Shown here: one piece after another, positions 1 to 10,673 of the stretch | Numbering within the stretch: position 1 is the first letter of the stretch | Layout of the letters: every line of letters begins with the position of its first letter | Assembly (NCBI RefSeq): GCF_000374445.1 | Contig: NZ_KB894418.1 | Span: 1 to 64,000, forward strand | Direction: 5' to 3' | DNA: 64,000 nucleotides | Source of the DNA: Actinokineospora enzanensis DSM 44649 | GTDB taxonomy: Bacteria > Actinomycetota > Actinomycetes > Mycobacteriales > Pseudonocardiaceae | Notes under the pieces: generated by a model | The model's input: the letters and a program-made list of their open reading frames with translations, nothing else | Database searches by the model: none | Told to the model about the DNA's origin: nothing | Position numbers and translations under genes: made by a program

Positions 1-106
1 CGCCGGAACGGCCTCGTACTGGATGTACTTGGTCGTTTCCGGCGGTGCCGTCAGGCACGTCGTGGGCGGGTCGAGACATGGTCGACGTTCTGGGTCGCAC
101 CATTAG

Positions 107-1141
107 CTACCTGGGCAGTGCCAACTCGCTGAAGACGGCGTTGTGGTCGCTGCCCGGCAACGAGTACACCGACACCGTGGTGACCCCGATCCGCTTGTCC
201 ACCAGCACGTGGTCGATCGTCACCGGCGGTAGATACCCCCGGGGCGAAACCCAGGTGGGCCGCAGCCCCTCACCCACCAGCTCGGCCCCATCCCGATATC
301 CCCGATCCAACAACCCGTTCAACGCCCCGTGATCCAGGGTGGCATTGAAGTCCCCGGCCAGCACCCGCGGCCGCCCGGTGGAATCCGGGCCGGGCAGCGA
401 GAGGATCTCGTTCTGCCACCGTTTCCGATCCCCATCGGACATCACCGGCGGCACCGTGTGCACGGAAACGACCTCGATATCCACCGAACCGGACAGGTCC
501 ACCACGGCAGCGGGATTCTCCAGCACCGGATCATCCACCAACACGATCTGCCGCAACGGCACCCGGGCCAGGATCGCGCTCCCCGCTGACCCGGGCAGCG
601 CCCGCACCACCCGATACGGCAGGAGCCGGTCGATCCCCGCGGCGTCCAGCGCGTTCATCGACTCGGGCGTCAGCTCCTGCAACGTCAACACGTCCACCCG
701 GGCATCCCGAACCAGGCTCACCAGCGCCGCCGGGTCCGCCCGCCCGATCATCAGGTTCGCCGACAGCAGCCGCACCCGCTGCCCGCCCGGGATCGGGTCC
801 CCGTCCGGCAGCAGCCGCGGCACCAGCAGCACCCCCAGTGACAGCGCTCCCACCAACGCCAGCACGAACAACACCTTCCGCCGCAGCACGAGCGCCAGCA
901 GGGCCACCACCAGCCCGTAGCCCGCGATGTAGGGCGTCAGGGCGAGCACGCCGACGGTGATGAAGTTGCCGTCGACGCTGCCCAGCCGCAGCACGCACAC
1001 CGCGAACAGGAGCACGACCAGCAGTGCCAGGAAGACCGTCACCCCGCGCCGCCTGCGCCTGCGCGGCGGTGCTGCCTCCTGATCCCCTCCGTAGTCGCCT
1101 CGGTCGCCGTAGTCGTCGTAGGCCAGCGCCGACTCGGTCAT
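107..1141 (-). CDS. membrane-anchored endonuclease/exonuclease/phosphatase family protein
   Basis: A 344-residue protein with an Arg-rich N-terminus, three hydrophobic segments (roughly residues 30-115) and a C-terminal EEP-fold domain. The EEP motifs are visible in order: ANLMIG, LQELTPES (metal-binding Glu), LAGDFNATLD (GDFN), TIDHVLVD and the terminal GSDHNAVF. The fold covers DNase I-like nucleases and lipid or sugar phosphatases, so the substrate cannot be named; after three membrane segments the domain most likely lies outside the cytoplasm. The ATG at 1141 was preferred over an in-frame start 63 nt upstream because the protein then begins with a plausible acidic, Tyr-rich N-terminus and AGGGA lies directly before it. 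It is divergent from the drug ABC exporter. Confidence 0.85.
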   Translation of the reverse strand: MTESALAYDDYGDRGDYGGDQEAAPPRRRRRRGVTVFLALLVVLLFAVCVLRLGSVDGNFITVGVLALTPYIAGYGLVVALLALVLRRKVLFVLALVGALSLGVLLVPRLLPDGDPIPGGQRVRLLSANLMIGRADPAALVSLVRDARVDVLTLQELTPESMNALDAAGIDRLLPYRVVRALPGSAGSAILARVPLRQIVLVDDPVLENPAAVVDLSGSVDIEVVSVHTVPPVMSDGDRKRWQNEILSLPGPDSTGRPRVLAGDFNATLDHGALNGLLDRGYRDGAELVGEGLRPTWVSPRGYLPPVTIDHVLVDKRIGVTTVSVYSLPGSDHNAVFSELALPR

Positions 1142-1190
1142 CCCTGGTCCAACCCCATGCCACCAGCATGCCTGACATCCGCGCACACGG

Positions 1191-1240
1191 CTGTCAACCG
1201 CCACCCGAGCGCTGACAGTGTCCTGTGCTCGCGCTGACAG
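1191..1240. promoter_or_regulatory. triple hexamer phased at 22 bp, candidate regulator-binding region
   Basis: CTGTCA at 1191-1196, TGACAG at 1213-1218 and TGACAG at 1235-1240 are separated by exactly 16 nt each, so their centres lie 22 bp (two helical turns) apart. The last two are part of a longer direct repeat GCGCTGACAG. The region lies between the divergent EEP gene and the drug ABC exporter, whose ATG at 1286 has the Shine-Dalgarno AAGGAGGGGG. Helically phased direct repeats are typical of SARP/AfsR-type binding sites, and an AfsR-type gene lies just beyond the exporter. The link to that protein is inference. Confidence 0.5.
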
Positions 1241-1285
1241 CGGCGAGGTCGACCGTGGTCCTCAACGAGAAGGAGGGGGCACGAG

Positions 1286-2245
1286 ATGACCTACGCAATC
1301 GAGGCCGAGGGGCTGGTCAAGCGCTTCGGCGACACGGTCGCCCTGGACGGCGTCGACCTCGCCGTGCCAGCGGGCAAGATCCTGGGGGTGCTCGGGCCCA
1401 ACGGCGCGGGCAAGACGACCGCGGTCCGGGTGCTGGCGACCCTGCTGCGCGCCGACGCGGGCCGGGCCAGGGTGGCCGGGTTCGACGTGGTCGAGCAGGC
1501 CACCGCGGTGCGCGGGGTGATCGGGCTGACCGGCCAGTACGCCTCGGTGGACGAGGACCTGTCCGGCACCGAGAACCTGGTGCTGATCGGCAAGCTGCTC
1601 GGCCTGTCCCGGGCGGAGGCGAAGGCCCGCGCCGCCGAGCTGCTGGCCCGGTTCGAGCTGACCGACGCCGCGGGCCGCGGCATCAAGACCTACTCCGGTG
1701 GCATGCGCAGGCGCGCGGACCTGGCCGCCAGCCTGGTCGGCCGCCCGCAGGTGCTCTACCTGGACGAGCCGACCACCGGCCTGGACCCGCACAGCCGCAA
1801 CGAGGTGTGGGCGACCGTGCGCGGCCTGGTGGAGGACGGCGTCACGGTGCTGCTGACCACGCAGTACCTGGAGGAGGCCGACCAGCTGGCCGACCTGATC
1901 ACGGTCATCGACCACGGCAAGGTGATCGCCGCGGGCACCCCGCACGAGCTGAAGCGGCGCACCGGCGGGCTGAGCCTGCAGGTGCGGCCCACCCAGATCG
2001 CGGACACCCTCGTCGTGGCCGGGATCCTGCGCGACCTGACCGGCACCGAGCCGCTGGTCGACACCGACAACGGCGTGCTGACCACACCCGTAGACGATCC
2101 GCTGCTGCTGTCCACGGTGGTCCGCAGGCTGGACGACGCGGGCATCACCGCGGACGAGCTGGGGCTGCGCCTGCCCAGCCTGGACGAGGTGTTCCTGACC
2201 CTGACGGGGCGGACCGCCCCGGTGACCGAGGGGAGCCTGGCATGA
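1286..2245 (+). CDS. drug ABC transporter ATP-binding protein (DrrA family)
   Basis: A 319-residue nucleotide-binding subunit of a daunorubicin-resistance-type exporter. Walker A is GPNGAGKTT (about residue 37), the signature is YSGGMRRRADLA and Walker B is VLYLDEPTTGLDP; an H-loop region and the C-terminal extension usual for DrrA follow. The strong Shine-Dalgarno AAGGAGGGGG lies 8 nt before the ATG. The gene ends in a 4-base ATGA overlap with the permease gene, so the two are translationally coupled. Substrate unknown: DrrA-type pumps export hydrophobic drugs or self-made metabolites, but no biosynthetic cluster is visible here. Confidence 0.95.
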   Translation: MTYAIEAEGLVKRFGDTVALDGVDLAVPAGKILGVLGPNGAGKTTAVRVLATLLRADAGRARVAGFDVVEQATAVRGVIGLTGQYASVDEDLSGTENLVLIGKLLGLSRAEAKARAAELLARFELTDAAGRGIKTYSGGMRRRADLAASLVGRPQVLYLDEPTTGLDPHSRNEVWATVRGLVEDGVTVLLTTQYLEEADQLADLITVIDHGKVIAAGTPHELKRRTGGLSLQVRPTQIADTLVVAGILRDLTGTEPLVDTDNGVLTTPVDDPLLLSTVVRRLDDAGITADELGLRLPSLDEVFLTLTGRTAPVTEGSLA

Positions 2246-3036
2246 CCACCGCCGCACCCGCACTCCACATCGGACCCTCCGCCGCGCTGCGGCACGGCAT
2301 CGCGCTCGCGGGCCGGGCGGTGACCAAGGTCCGCAAGAACCCGGAGTCGCTGCTGGACGTGACCCTGCAGCCGATCATCTTCCTGCTGTTGTTCGTCTAC
2401 CTGTTCGGCGGCGCGATCAGCGGCAACACCCACACCTACCTACAGACGCTGCTGCCCGGCCTGATGGTGCAGAACATCTGCTTCGCCTCCATGGGCACCG
2501 GCATGGCGCTGGCCGCGGACCTCAAGACCGGTGTGTTCGACCGGTTCCGCAGCATGCCGATCGCCCGGTCGGCACCGCTGCTCGGCGCGGTGCTCGGCGA
2601 TATCGTGCGGTTCATCGTGACGCTGGTCGTGCTGATCGTGTTCGCGGTGATCCTGGGCTTCCGGGTGCAGACCGGACCGGGCGAGTTCGTCATCGCGTTC
2701 CTGCTGATGCTCGCGTTCGGACTGTGCCTGTGCTGGGTGTCGGTGTTCGTCGGGATGCTGGTGAAGAGCCCGCAGGCGGTGCCGGGCACGCTGGTGGCCT
2801 TCATGCTCCCGCTGACCTTCGGCAGCACCGTGTTCGTCGGGTCGGGCACGATGCCCGGCTGGCTGCAGGCCTGGGTGGACATCAACCCGGTGACGCACCT
2901 GACCGAGGCCGCCCGCGGCCTGCTGCTTGGCGGCGACTGGGCCGCGCACACCGGGTGGGCGTTCCTGTGGGCGGTGGCCATCGCGGCGGTGTTCTTCCCG
3001 CTGGCGCTGCGCGCCTACCGCAAGCGCGTCGCCTGA
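2242..3036 (+). CDS. ABC-2 type drug exporter permease (DrrB family)
   Basis: A 264-residue membrane protein with about six hydrophobic helices and the ABC-2 permease pattern (conserved INPVTHLTEAARGLLLGG near the C-terminus, followed by a last helix and a basic tail). It starts in the ATGA overlap with the ATPase gene at 2242-2245 and would form the pore of the exporter. A strong hairpin follows 15 nt after the stop codon, so the operon appears to be only these two genes. Confidence 0.93.
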   Translation: MTTAAPALHIGPSAALRHGIALAGRAVTKVRKNPESLLDVTLQPIIFLLLFVYLFGGAISGNTHTYLQTLLPGLMVQNICFASMGTGMALAADLKTGVFDRFRSMPIARSAPLLGAVLGDIVRFIVTLVVLIVFAVILGFRVQTGPGEFVIAFLLMLAFGLCLCWVSVFVGMLVKSPQAVPGTLVAFMLPLTFGSTVFVGSGTMPGWLQAWVDINPVTHLTEAARGLLLGGDWAAHTGWAFLWAVAIAAVFFPLALRAYRKRVA

Positions 3037-3051
3037 CCGCTGGGGGTGTTG

Positions 3052-3082
3052 GCCCCGTTCACCCCGCCGGGGTGGACGGGGC
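3052..3082. terminator. shared terminator hairpin between converging genes
   Basis: A 14-bp stem (3052-3065 with 3069-3082, one G-U pair) with a 3-nt loop, followed on the plus strand by TTCCCCGTTTT. It lies between the exporter permease (ends 3036) and the converging regulator gene (ends 3059), covering the latter's stop codon, and could serve both strands. Confidence 0.7.
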
Positions 3083-6000
3083 TTCCCCGTTTTCATAGGG
3101 GTTCGGCTGACCGAGCACGCTGTGCAGCTCGGCCAGCGCGCCGCTTCGCCCGAGGGCCAGACCGGACTCGTAGGCGGCGGTGCGGCCGTCCACGCCGAGC
3201 GCCTCGTCCACACGCGACCGCAGCACGGCCAGTTCCGGGTTGCCCAGGTCGGGATCGCCGCGCACGACGGTGCCGATGCCCAGCATCCGGGCCGCGGCGA
3301 CCGGGTCGCCCCGGTCGAACAGCACCAGCGCGGTGCACTCGGCGATCGAGCCGACCAGCGGCATGTCCGGCACGTCGCTCATCCGCGCCAGCGCCTCGCC
3401 GACCGACAGCAGTGCCCCGTCCACGTCGCCCTCGGCGAGCTGGAGCTGGGAGCGCAGGCAGGCGAACAGGGTCACCCAGTGCGGGGCCTGGTTGACCAGC
3501 TTCTCCAGCAGCGCCCACCCGTACTCGTAGTGCTCCCAGGCGGTGCGCAGGTCGCCGCGCAGCCGGGCCACCAGGCTGGCCCAGGACAGCAGCATCGCCT
3601 CGCTCTCCTGGTTGCCCCGCCGCCGGGCCAGCACCAGCCCCTCCCGGATGTCCCGATCGGCCCCGTCGAGATCACCGGCCCTGGTGCGCTGCATCGCGAG
3701 CCTGCCCAGCAGGCCGGGCAGCTCGTCCGGCGCGCCCAGCTCGGTGACCAGCCGGACCGCGTCGGTGAACGCGGCGATCGCGGCCTCGGTGTCGCCGCGC
3801 AGCGACCGCCGCTCGGCGACCTGGCCGACCGCCATCGCCTGTCCCCAGCGGTCGCCGAGACCGCGGAAGACCACCAGCGCGCGCTCGGCGTCGGCCTCCG
3901 CCTCGGCCAGGCTGCCCAGGTTCTCCGCGAGGAAGGCGCGGGCCAGCAGGGACAGCGCGCGGGCCCACGGGTCCGGGTGCTCGACGCTGACCCGCAGGCT
4001 CTCCATCGCCTCGTCCATGTCGCCGGTGAACGCGGCCAGCATCGGCTCCAGCATCGCCATGATCGGGTAGTGGTCGATGGCGCCGGTGGCCTTCAGGTCG
4101 GCCCGCAGCGCGCGCACGTGCTCCCGGTCCGGCATGCCCTCCAGCTGGCCGAACGCCGCGATCGCGCGCAGCGTGGCCCGCGCGTGGCCGGTGGCCGGGC
4201 CGGGGATGGCCACCACTTCCGAGACCATGGCGAACGCCTCGCGGTGGTGGCCACCGATCACCCAGTACCAGCCGGCGTCGACCGCCAGCCGGTGCGCGAC
4301 ATCGGCGTTGCCCAGCCGGATCGCGTGCCGCATGGCGGCGATCAGGTTGTCGTGGTCGGTGGTGATCCGGGCCAGCCACTCGACCTGCCCGGGGCCGCGC
4401 AGGTGCGGCTCGGCCCTGGCGAGGTAGTCCAGGAAGTACGCGCAGTAGGTGCCCGCCACCTCGTCCGCCTCACCGGACTCGGCGAGCCGCTCGGCGGCGT
4501 AGGCGCGGATGGTCTCCAGCATCCGGTAGCGGACCTGTCCATCCCGGCCCTCGGCGGCGACCACGATCGACTTCTCGACCAGCGCGGCCAGCACGTAGAC
4601 CACGTCCACCGTGGGCAGCAGCTCGTCGTCGGCCACGACGGCGACCACGGACTCCTCCAGCGCCGCCGCCGGGAACACCGACAGCCGCCGGGCCAGCAGC
4701 CGCTCCGGCTTCTCCAGCAGGTCCCAGCTCCACTCGACCACCGCGCGCAGCGTGCGGTGCCTGGGCAGCGCGGTCCGGTTCCCGCCGGTGAGCAGCCGGA
4801 ACCGGTCGTCCAGCCGCTCGGCGATCTGGCCGGAGGTCATCGACCGCAGCCGGGCGGCGGCCAGCTCAAGGGCCAGCGGCATGCCGTCCAGCCTGCCGCA
4901 GATCTCCGCGACCACCGGCGCGTTGGCCTCGTCCAGCCGGAACCCGGGGGCCGCCGACTCGGCGCGGTCCACGAACAGGCGCACCGCGTCGGCGGCCGCC
5001 ACCTCCAGCGCGCCCGCGTGCGGCGCGGGCAGCCCCAGCGGGCCAAGCGGGAACACCGACTCGCCGGTGATCGCCAGCGGCTCGCGGCTGGTGGCCAGCA
5101 CCCGCAGCCGGGGGCAGCGGGTCAGCAGCGCGTCGGCGAGGGTGGCCGCCGCGGTGATCAGGTGCTCGCAGTTGTCCAGCACCACCACGCATTCCTGCGC
5201 GCCAAGCGCCTCCACCAGCCGGTCCAGCGCGGTGCCCAAGCGCGGCCCGGCGGTGTGCGAGTGCGCGTCCACCAGCCGCGCCTCGCGAATACCCAGCCCG
5301 CTGAGCGCGGCGGTCGCCACATCGTCGGCGGAGCGCACGCCCGCCAGCTCCACGAACCAGACGGGCCCGTCCCAGGCCGCGATGACCTCCCGGGACAGCC
5401 GGGTTTTGCCCGCGCCGCCCGGTCCGAACAGGGTGACCAGCCGGGTGCTGTCCAGCAGCCGGGACACCTCGGCCAGCTCGGCCCGACGCCCGACGAAGGT
5501 GGTCAGCGCGGCGGTGGCGACCGGCCGCGGCGCCGCCGGGGCGATCTCGCCGCGCAGCACGGCCAAGTGCAGCTCGCGCAGCTCCGCGGACGGCTCCACG
5601 CCCAGCTCGTCGGCCAGCACCTGGCGCACCCGCTCGTAGGCGGCGAGCGCGTCGGCCTGCCGCCCGGCCAGGAACAGCGCCCGCACCAGCAACGCGGCAG
5701 GCCGCTCGCGCAGCGGCTGCTCGGCGACCAGGGTGTGCAGCTCGGGGATCACCTCGGCGTGCCTGCCCGCGCGGACGTCGGCGTCCAGCCGGTCTTCCGC
5801 GGCGGCCGCGCGCAGCTCGGTGAACCGGGTGATCACGCTCTCGGCGAACGGCGCCTCCTCCAGGCCCGCCAGCGCGGGTCCGTACCAGAGGTCCAGCGCG
5901 GCGCGCAGGGTCGCGGCGGCGGCGGTGAACCGGCCGTCGCGCAGCTCGGCCCGGCCGCGCGCGGCCAGCGTCTCGAAGCGGTGCGCGTCCACGTCGTCGG

Positions 6001-6283
6001 TGGAGATCGCCAGCCGGTAGCCGGAGGGGTGCGACTCGATCAGGCCGTCGGCGTCCGCGCGCAGGCCCCGCCGCAGCCGGGAGACCAGCGACTGGAGCGC
6101 GTTGGTGGCGTCCGCGGGCGGCTCGTCACCCCACAGGCCGTCGATGAGCACGCTGGCGGGCACCACTCGTCCGGCGTCAACGGCCAACCGGGCCAGCAGC
6201 ATCCGCAGCCTGGTCCCGCCCAGCTCGACAGCCGCCCCACCGCTCCGGGCGAGGCGCAGCGGACCGAGCATCGCCACCTGCAC
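3059..6283 (-). CDS. AfsR/SARP-type transcriptional regulator (BTAD plus NB-ARC ATPase)
   Basis: A 1074-residue regulator. The domains in order are an OmpR-type winged helix (about 1-90, starting QVAMLGPLRL), a bacterial transcriptional activation domain (about 95-240), an NB-ARC/STAND ATPase with P-loop GPGGAGKTR (about 280-290), Walker B VVVLDNCEHL and sensor LATSREPLAI, then a long helical TPR-like C-terminal half. The GTG at 6283 was chosen because GGAAAG lies 8 nt upstream and the protein then opens directly into the winged helix; a further-upstream ATG adds an unlikely 30-residue leader. Family members activate secondary metabolism or transport genes. Its target may be the adjacent drug exporter, whose promoter has phased repeats at 1191-1240 (inference). 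Confidence 0.9.
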   Translation of the reverse strand: MQVAMLGPLRLARSGGAAVELGGTRLRMLLARLAVDAGRVVPASVLIDGLWGDEPPADATNALQSLVSRLRRGLRADADGLIESHPSGYRLAISTDDVDAHRFETLAARGRAELRDGRFTAAAATLRAALDLWYGPALAGLEEAPFAESVITRFTELRAAAAEDRLDADVRAGRHAEVIPELHTLVAEQPLRERPAALLVRALFLAGRQADALAAYERVRQVLADELGVEPSAELRELHLAVLRGEIAPAAPRPVATAALTTFVGRRAELAEVSRLLDSTRLVTLFGPGGAGKTRLSREVIAAWDGPVWFVELAGVRSADDVATAALSGLGIREARLVDAHSHTAGPRLGTALDRLVEALGAQECVVVLDNCEHLITAAATLADALLTRCPRLRVLATSREPLAITGESVFPLGPLGLPAPHAGALEVAAADAVRLFVDRAESAAPGFRLDEANAPVVAEICGRLDGMPLALELAAARLRSMTSGQIAERLDDRFRLLTGGNRTALPRHRTLRAVVEWSWDLLEKPERLLARRLSVFPAAALEESVVAVVADDELLPTVDVVYVLAALVEKSIVVAAEGRDGQVRYRMLETIRAYAAERLAESGEADEVAGTYCAYFLDYLARAEPHLRGPGQVEWLARITTDHDNLIAAMRHAIRLGNADVAHRLAVDAGWYWVIGGHHREAFAMVSEVVAIPGPATGHARATLRAIAAFGQLEGMPDREHVRALRADLKATGAIDHYPIMAMLEPMLAAFTGDMDEAMESLRVSVEHPDPWARALSLLARAFLAENLGSLAEAEADAERALVVFRGLGDRWGQAMAVGQVAERRSLRGDTEAAIAAFTDAVRLVTELGAPDELPGLLGRLAMQRTRAGDLDGADRDIREGLVLARRRGNQESEAMLLSWASLVARLRGDLRTAWEHYEYGWALLEKLVNQAPHWVTLFACLRSQLQLAEGDVDGALLSVGEALARMSDVPDMPLVGSIAECTALVLFDRGDPVAAARMLGIGTVVRGDPDLGNPELAVLRSRVDEALGVDGRTAAYESGLALGRSGALAELHSVLGQPNPYENGEAPSTPAG

Positions 6284-6384
6284 ACGGACAGCTTTCCAGA
6301 ACGGGCCAGCGGGATATCGCACCCCCGAAAACCCAGTGGCGGCGGAACCGGACACCGGACGCACAACCGGCACCCGGGAACGGG

Positions 6385-6418
6385 CCAGGGCGGCCTCCCC
6401 GCTGGGAGACCGCCCTGG
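6385..6418 (-). terminator. clpC terminator hairpin
   Basis: CCAGGGCGG (6385-6393) pairs with CCGCCCTGG (6410-6418), and CTCCC/GGGAG extends the stem inside. It is 30 nt downstream of the clpC stop and 100 nt upstream of the next minus-strand gene. There is no clear U-tract, as is common in high-GC actinobacteria. Confidence 0.65.
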
Positions 6419-6449
6419 TCACGGTTGAAGCGTGGTTCCGGCGCTCAGC

Positions 6450-9014
<2,565 letters not shown>

Positions 9015-9324
9015 TCGCACTCCCTGACTGCTGCGCCGGCGGCCCTTCTCCACGACCTTCCCGTGGATTCAGCACCGTGAGACCACTGTAGTAGGCCCGA
9101 CGCGTGCGCTCAGTGCCACTCGCGGCCCGATGTTGACCTTTTCGACCGCTTCCGACCACCCGCGGTCGTCCCGTTTCTCCAGTTGGCTCCTTCGTCTCTC
9201 CCAACGTGCGACTTCCCGGATGGATTCCACAAGACACCGCCTGTCCGCTGAGCGCGAACACAGCCACCCACTCGGGTATGGCGTCGGTTCACCGGACCGC
9301 CGGACACCTCGTGACCGAGTTGGG
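9015..9324. other. divergent intergenic region, clpC side
   Basis: About 310 nt between the clpC start and the iron box, with no gene I can support. It must hold the clpC promoter. I saw no certain -35/-10 pair and no clear repressor palindrome. Confidence 0.4.
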
Positions 9325-9343
9325 TAAGGTAAGGCAAGCCTCA
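9325..9343. promoter_or_regulatory. IdeR/DtxR iron box
   Basis: The 19-base site TAAGGTAAGGCAAGCCTCA matches the IdeR/DtxR consensus TTAGGTTAGGCTAACCTAA at 14 of 19 positions and keeps the AGG...CCT symmetry. It lies 30 nt before a strong ribosome site and 165 nt before the FhuF-like gene, so iron repression of that gene is expected. Confidence 0.8.
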
Positions 9344-9373
9344 CTTGATGCCGAGTTCGGGGAAGGAGGCGCC

Positions 9374-9511
9374 GTGCGGGGGAACACGCGCCTCCGTTCG
9401 CCGGTACGACCAAGTCCGATCGGACATCGGGGCCACGGTCGCCCGGCCGCCACTATGGCGCCGCCGCGCGGCGGGCGCCAATGCGCACACCGGGCGGGCG
9501 GGTGGCGATGA
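9374..9511 (+). CDS. putative 45-residue upstream ORF coupled to the FhuF-like gene
   Basis: A GTG at 9374 is preceded by a near-perfect Shine-Dalgarno (GGAAGGAGG, about 4 nt away), by far the best ribosome site in this leader. The frame codes 45 residues rich in Arg, Gly and Pro and ends with TGA at 9509-9511, overlapping the ATG of the FhuF-like gene (9508) as ATGA. No homology is recognised. It may be a leader peptide that couples translation to the reductase gene, or only a strong site without a functional product. The amino acid composition is what any GC-rich frame would give, so the evidence is the ribosome site and the overlap, not the peptide. Confidence 0.45.
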   Translation: MRGNTRLRSPVRPSPIGHRGHGRPAATMAPPRGGRQCAHRAGGWR

Positions 9512-10353
9512 CCGGCTACATCGAGGGGCAGTACTCCGGCCTCACCGCCCGCCCGCGCCGCGGATACCTCGCGGATTCACTCGCCCGGGTCAACCGCAGG
9601 CAGACTCGCGCCGAGGTGCGGTTCGGCCTGTCGGACCAGGCCGAGGGTTGGTCCGGGTGTGCGGAGTTCCTCGCCCGGCCGGGCGCGTTCGAGCGCTGGC
9701 GGGACGATCTCGGCAGCTGGCTGGCCGACACCTATGGCGATTCGCCCGATCGGACCAGCGCGGGCTACGTGATGAGCTACTACCTCTGGGTCCCCGGCTA
9801 CCTCGCCGCGCTGCTGTTCCACCACGAGCGCCGGGTCCCGTCGCTGCGCCCGGCCGACCTGGCCTTCCGGCTCGCCGCGCCGCGCCCGCACCCGGCGGCC
9901 CTGGCCGTGCTGTCCCCGCACTTCGTCTGCCTGCCCGACGACCCGGCCGCCGGACTGCCGGAGGCCACCGTGGTCCCCGACGAGCGGGCACTGGCCGCCG
10001 TGCTGCGCGGCCGGTACACCGCGCACGCCGCGAGGTTCGTGGACGCCTACGCCCCCGGCGTGCGGCTGGGCAGGCGGATGCTCTGGGCCGCGGCCACCGA
10101 TGTGCTGGACAGCGCGCTGTGGCTGGCCGGGCGCTACGGCGGCGCCGAGGGCGAGGGCGTGCTGGACGCCGCGCTGGTGCTCGGCGCGGGCGAGGCCCCG
10201 CTCACCTCCGCCTCCACGCTGCGGCCGGTCGGCGGCGGGACGGAACCACTGCGCTGGACCCGGCGCCGGGAGAGCTGCTGCTTCCACTACCTGCTCGCCG
10301 CGGGCCAGGGCCTCTGCGAGACCTGCCCCCGGCTCAGCCGCAAAGGCCGGTAG
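9508..10353 (+). CDS. FhuF-like [2Fe-2S] ferric-siderophore reductase family protein
   Basis: A 281-residue protein ending in the FhuF-type [2Fe-2S] motif: a CC pair in RRESCCFHYLL, ten residues, then CETC, i.e. CC-x10-C-x2-C. Family members reduce ferric siderophores in the cytoplasm to release iron. The IdeR-type iron box at 9325-9343 supports this role. I chose the ATG at 9508 because it overlaps the stop of a small upstream frame with a very strong ribosome site; an in-frame ATG at 9481 would add nine residues and lacks a visible ribosome site. No siderophore transport gene is adjacent. It sits between clpC and lsr2, interrupting a conserved core order. Confidence 0.85.
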   Translation: MTGYIEGQYSGLTARPRRGYLADSLARVNRRQTRAEVRFGLSDQAEGWSGCAEFLARPGAFERWRDDLGSWLADTYGDSPDRTSAGYVMSYYLWVPGYLAALLFHHERRVPSLRPADLAFRLAAPRPHPAALAVLSPHFVCLPDDPAAGLPEATVVPDERALAAVLRGRYTAHAARFVDAYAPGVRLGRRMLWAAATDVLDSALWLAGRYGGAEGEGVLDAALVLGAGEAPLTSASTLRPVGGGTEPLRWTRRRESCCFHYLLAAGQGLCETCPRLSRKGR

Positions 10354-10373
10354 CCGGGTCGAGGTGGAACGCG

Positions 10374-10395
10374 GAGAACGGACATCGCCGTTCTC
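10374..10395 (+). terminator. hairpin after the FhuF-like gene
   Basis: GAGAACGG (10374-10381) and CCGTTCTC (10388-10395) form an 8-bp stem with a 6-nt loop, 20 nt after the stop codon. No U-tract follows. Confidence 0.5.
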
Positions 10396-10632
10396 GTGCG
10401 GTTCTCGACCCTCGGTCAAAGCGAAGCCGACACACTTCGCATCCCGGTCGCGGCGATTCCGCCAAGGGATAGACCGGGGGCACCACCCAGCGCGATCGGG
10501 GATTCACCAGGTGAATACGAAGTGCCGTACGCCACACCGGTCGCGCCCAGTCGACTGGGAAAACGTGAACGCCCGGCGAATTCGCCAGGCAGGCACCGGT
10601 CGGCGCGGATAACAAATGATCACGGAAAGCGC
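10396..10632. repeat. convergent intergenic region with clustered perfect palindromes
   Basis: Between the converging fhuF-like gene and lsr2 there is no gene I can support, but three perfect palindromes lie within 85 nt: ATTCACCAGGTGAAT (10502-10516), CCCAGTCGACTGGG (10546-10559) and GGCGAATTCGCC (10575-10586). A GCGAAG/CTTCGC pair lies further upstream near 10420-10440. Such a cluster between two gene ends does not fit a promoter and is not explained by the single terminator each gene needs. Confidence 0.45.
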
Positions 10633-10663
10633 AAGAGGCTGCCGACCCCGTCGGCAGCCTCTT
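10633..10663 (-). terminator. lsr2 terminator
   Basis: AAGAGGCTGCCGA (10633-10645) pairs perfectly with TCGGCAGCCTCTT (10651-10663) over 13 bp with a 5-nt loop. It lies about 10 nt downstream of the lsr2 stop and is followed on the minus strand by GCGCTTTCCG. Confidence 0.85.
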
Positions 10664-10673
10664 ATGCGGTCGG

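Noticed and set aside
1225-2241. A single long protein joining the ATPase region to the permease
   Set aside because: The upstream part of that frame is out of frame with the ATPase motifs; the permease starts at the ATGA overlap at 2242.
1286-6283. Secondary-metabolite gene cluster around the drug exporter and AfsR-type regulator
   Set aside because: No biosynthetic enzyme genes flank them; clpC and other core genes follow directly.
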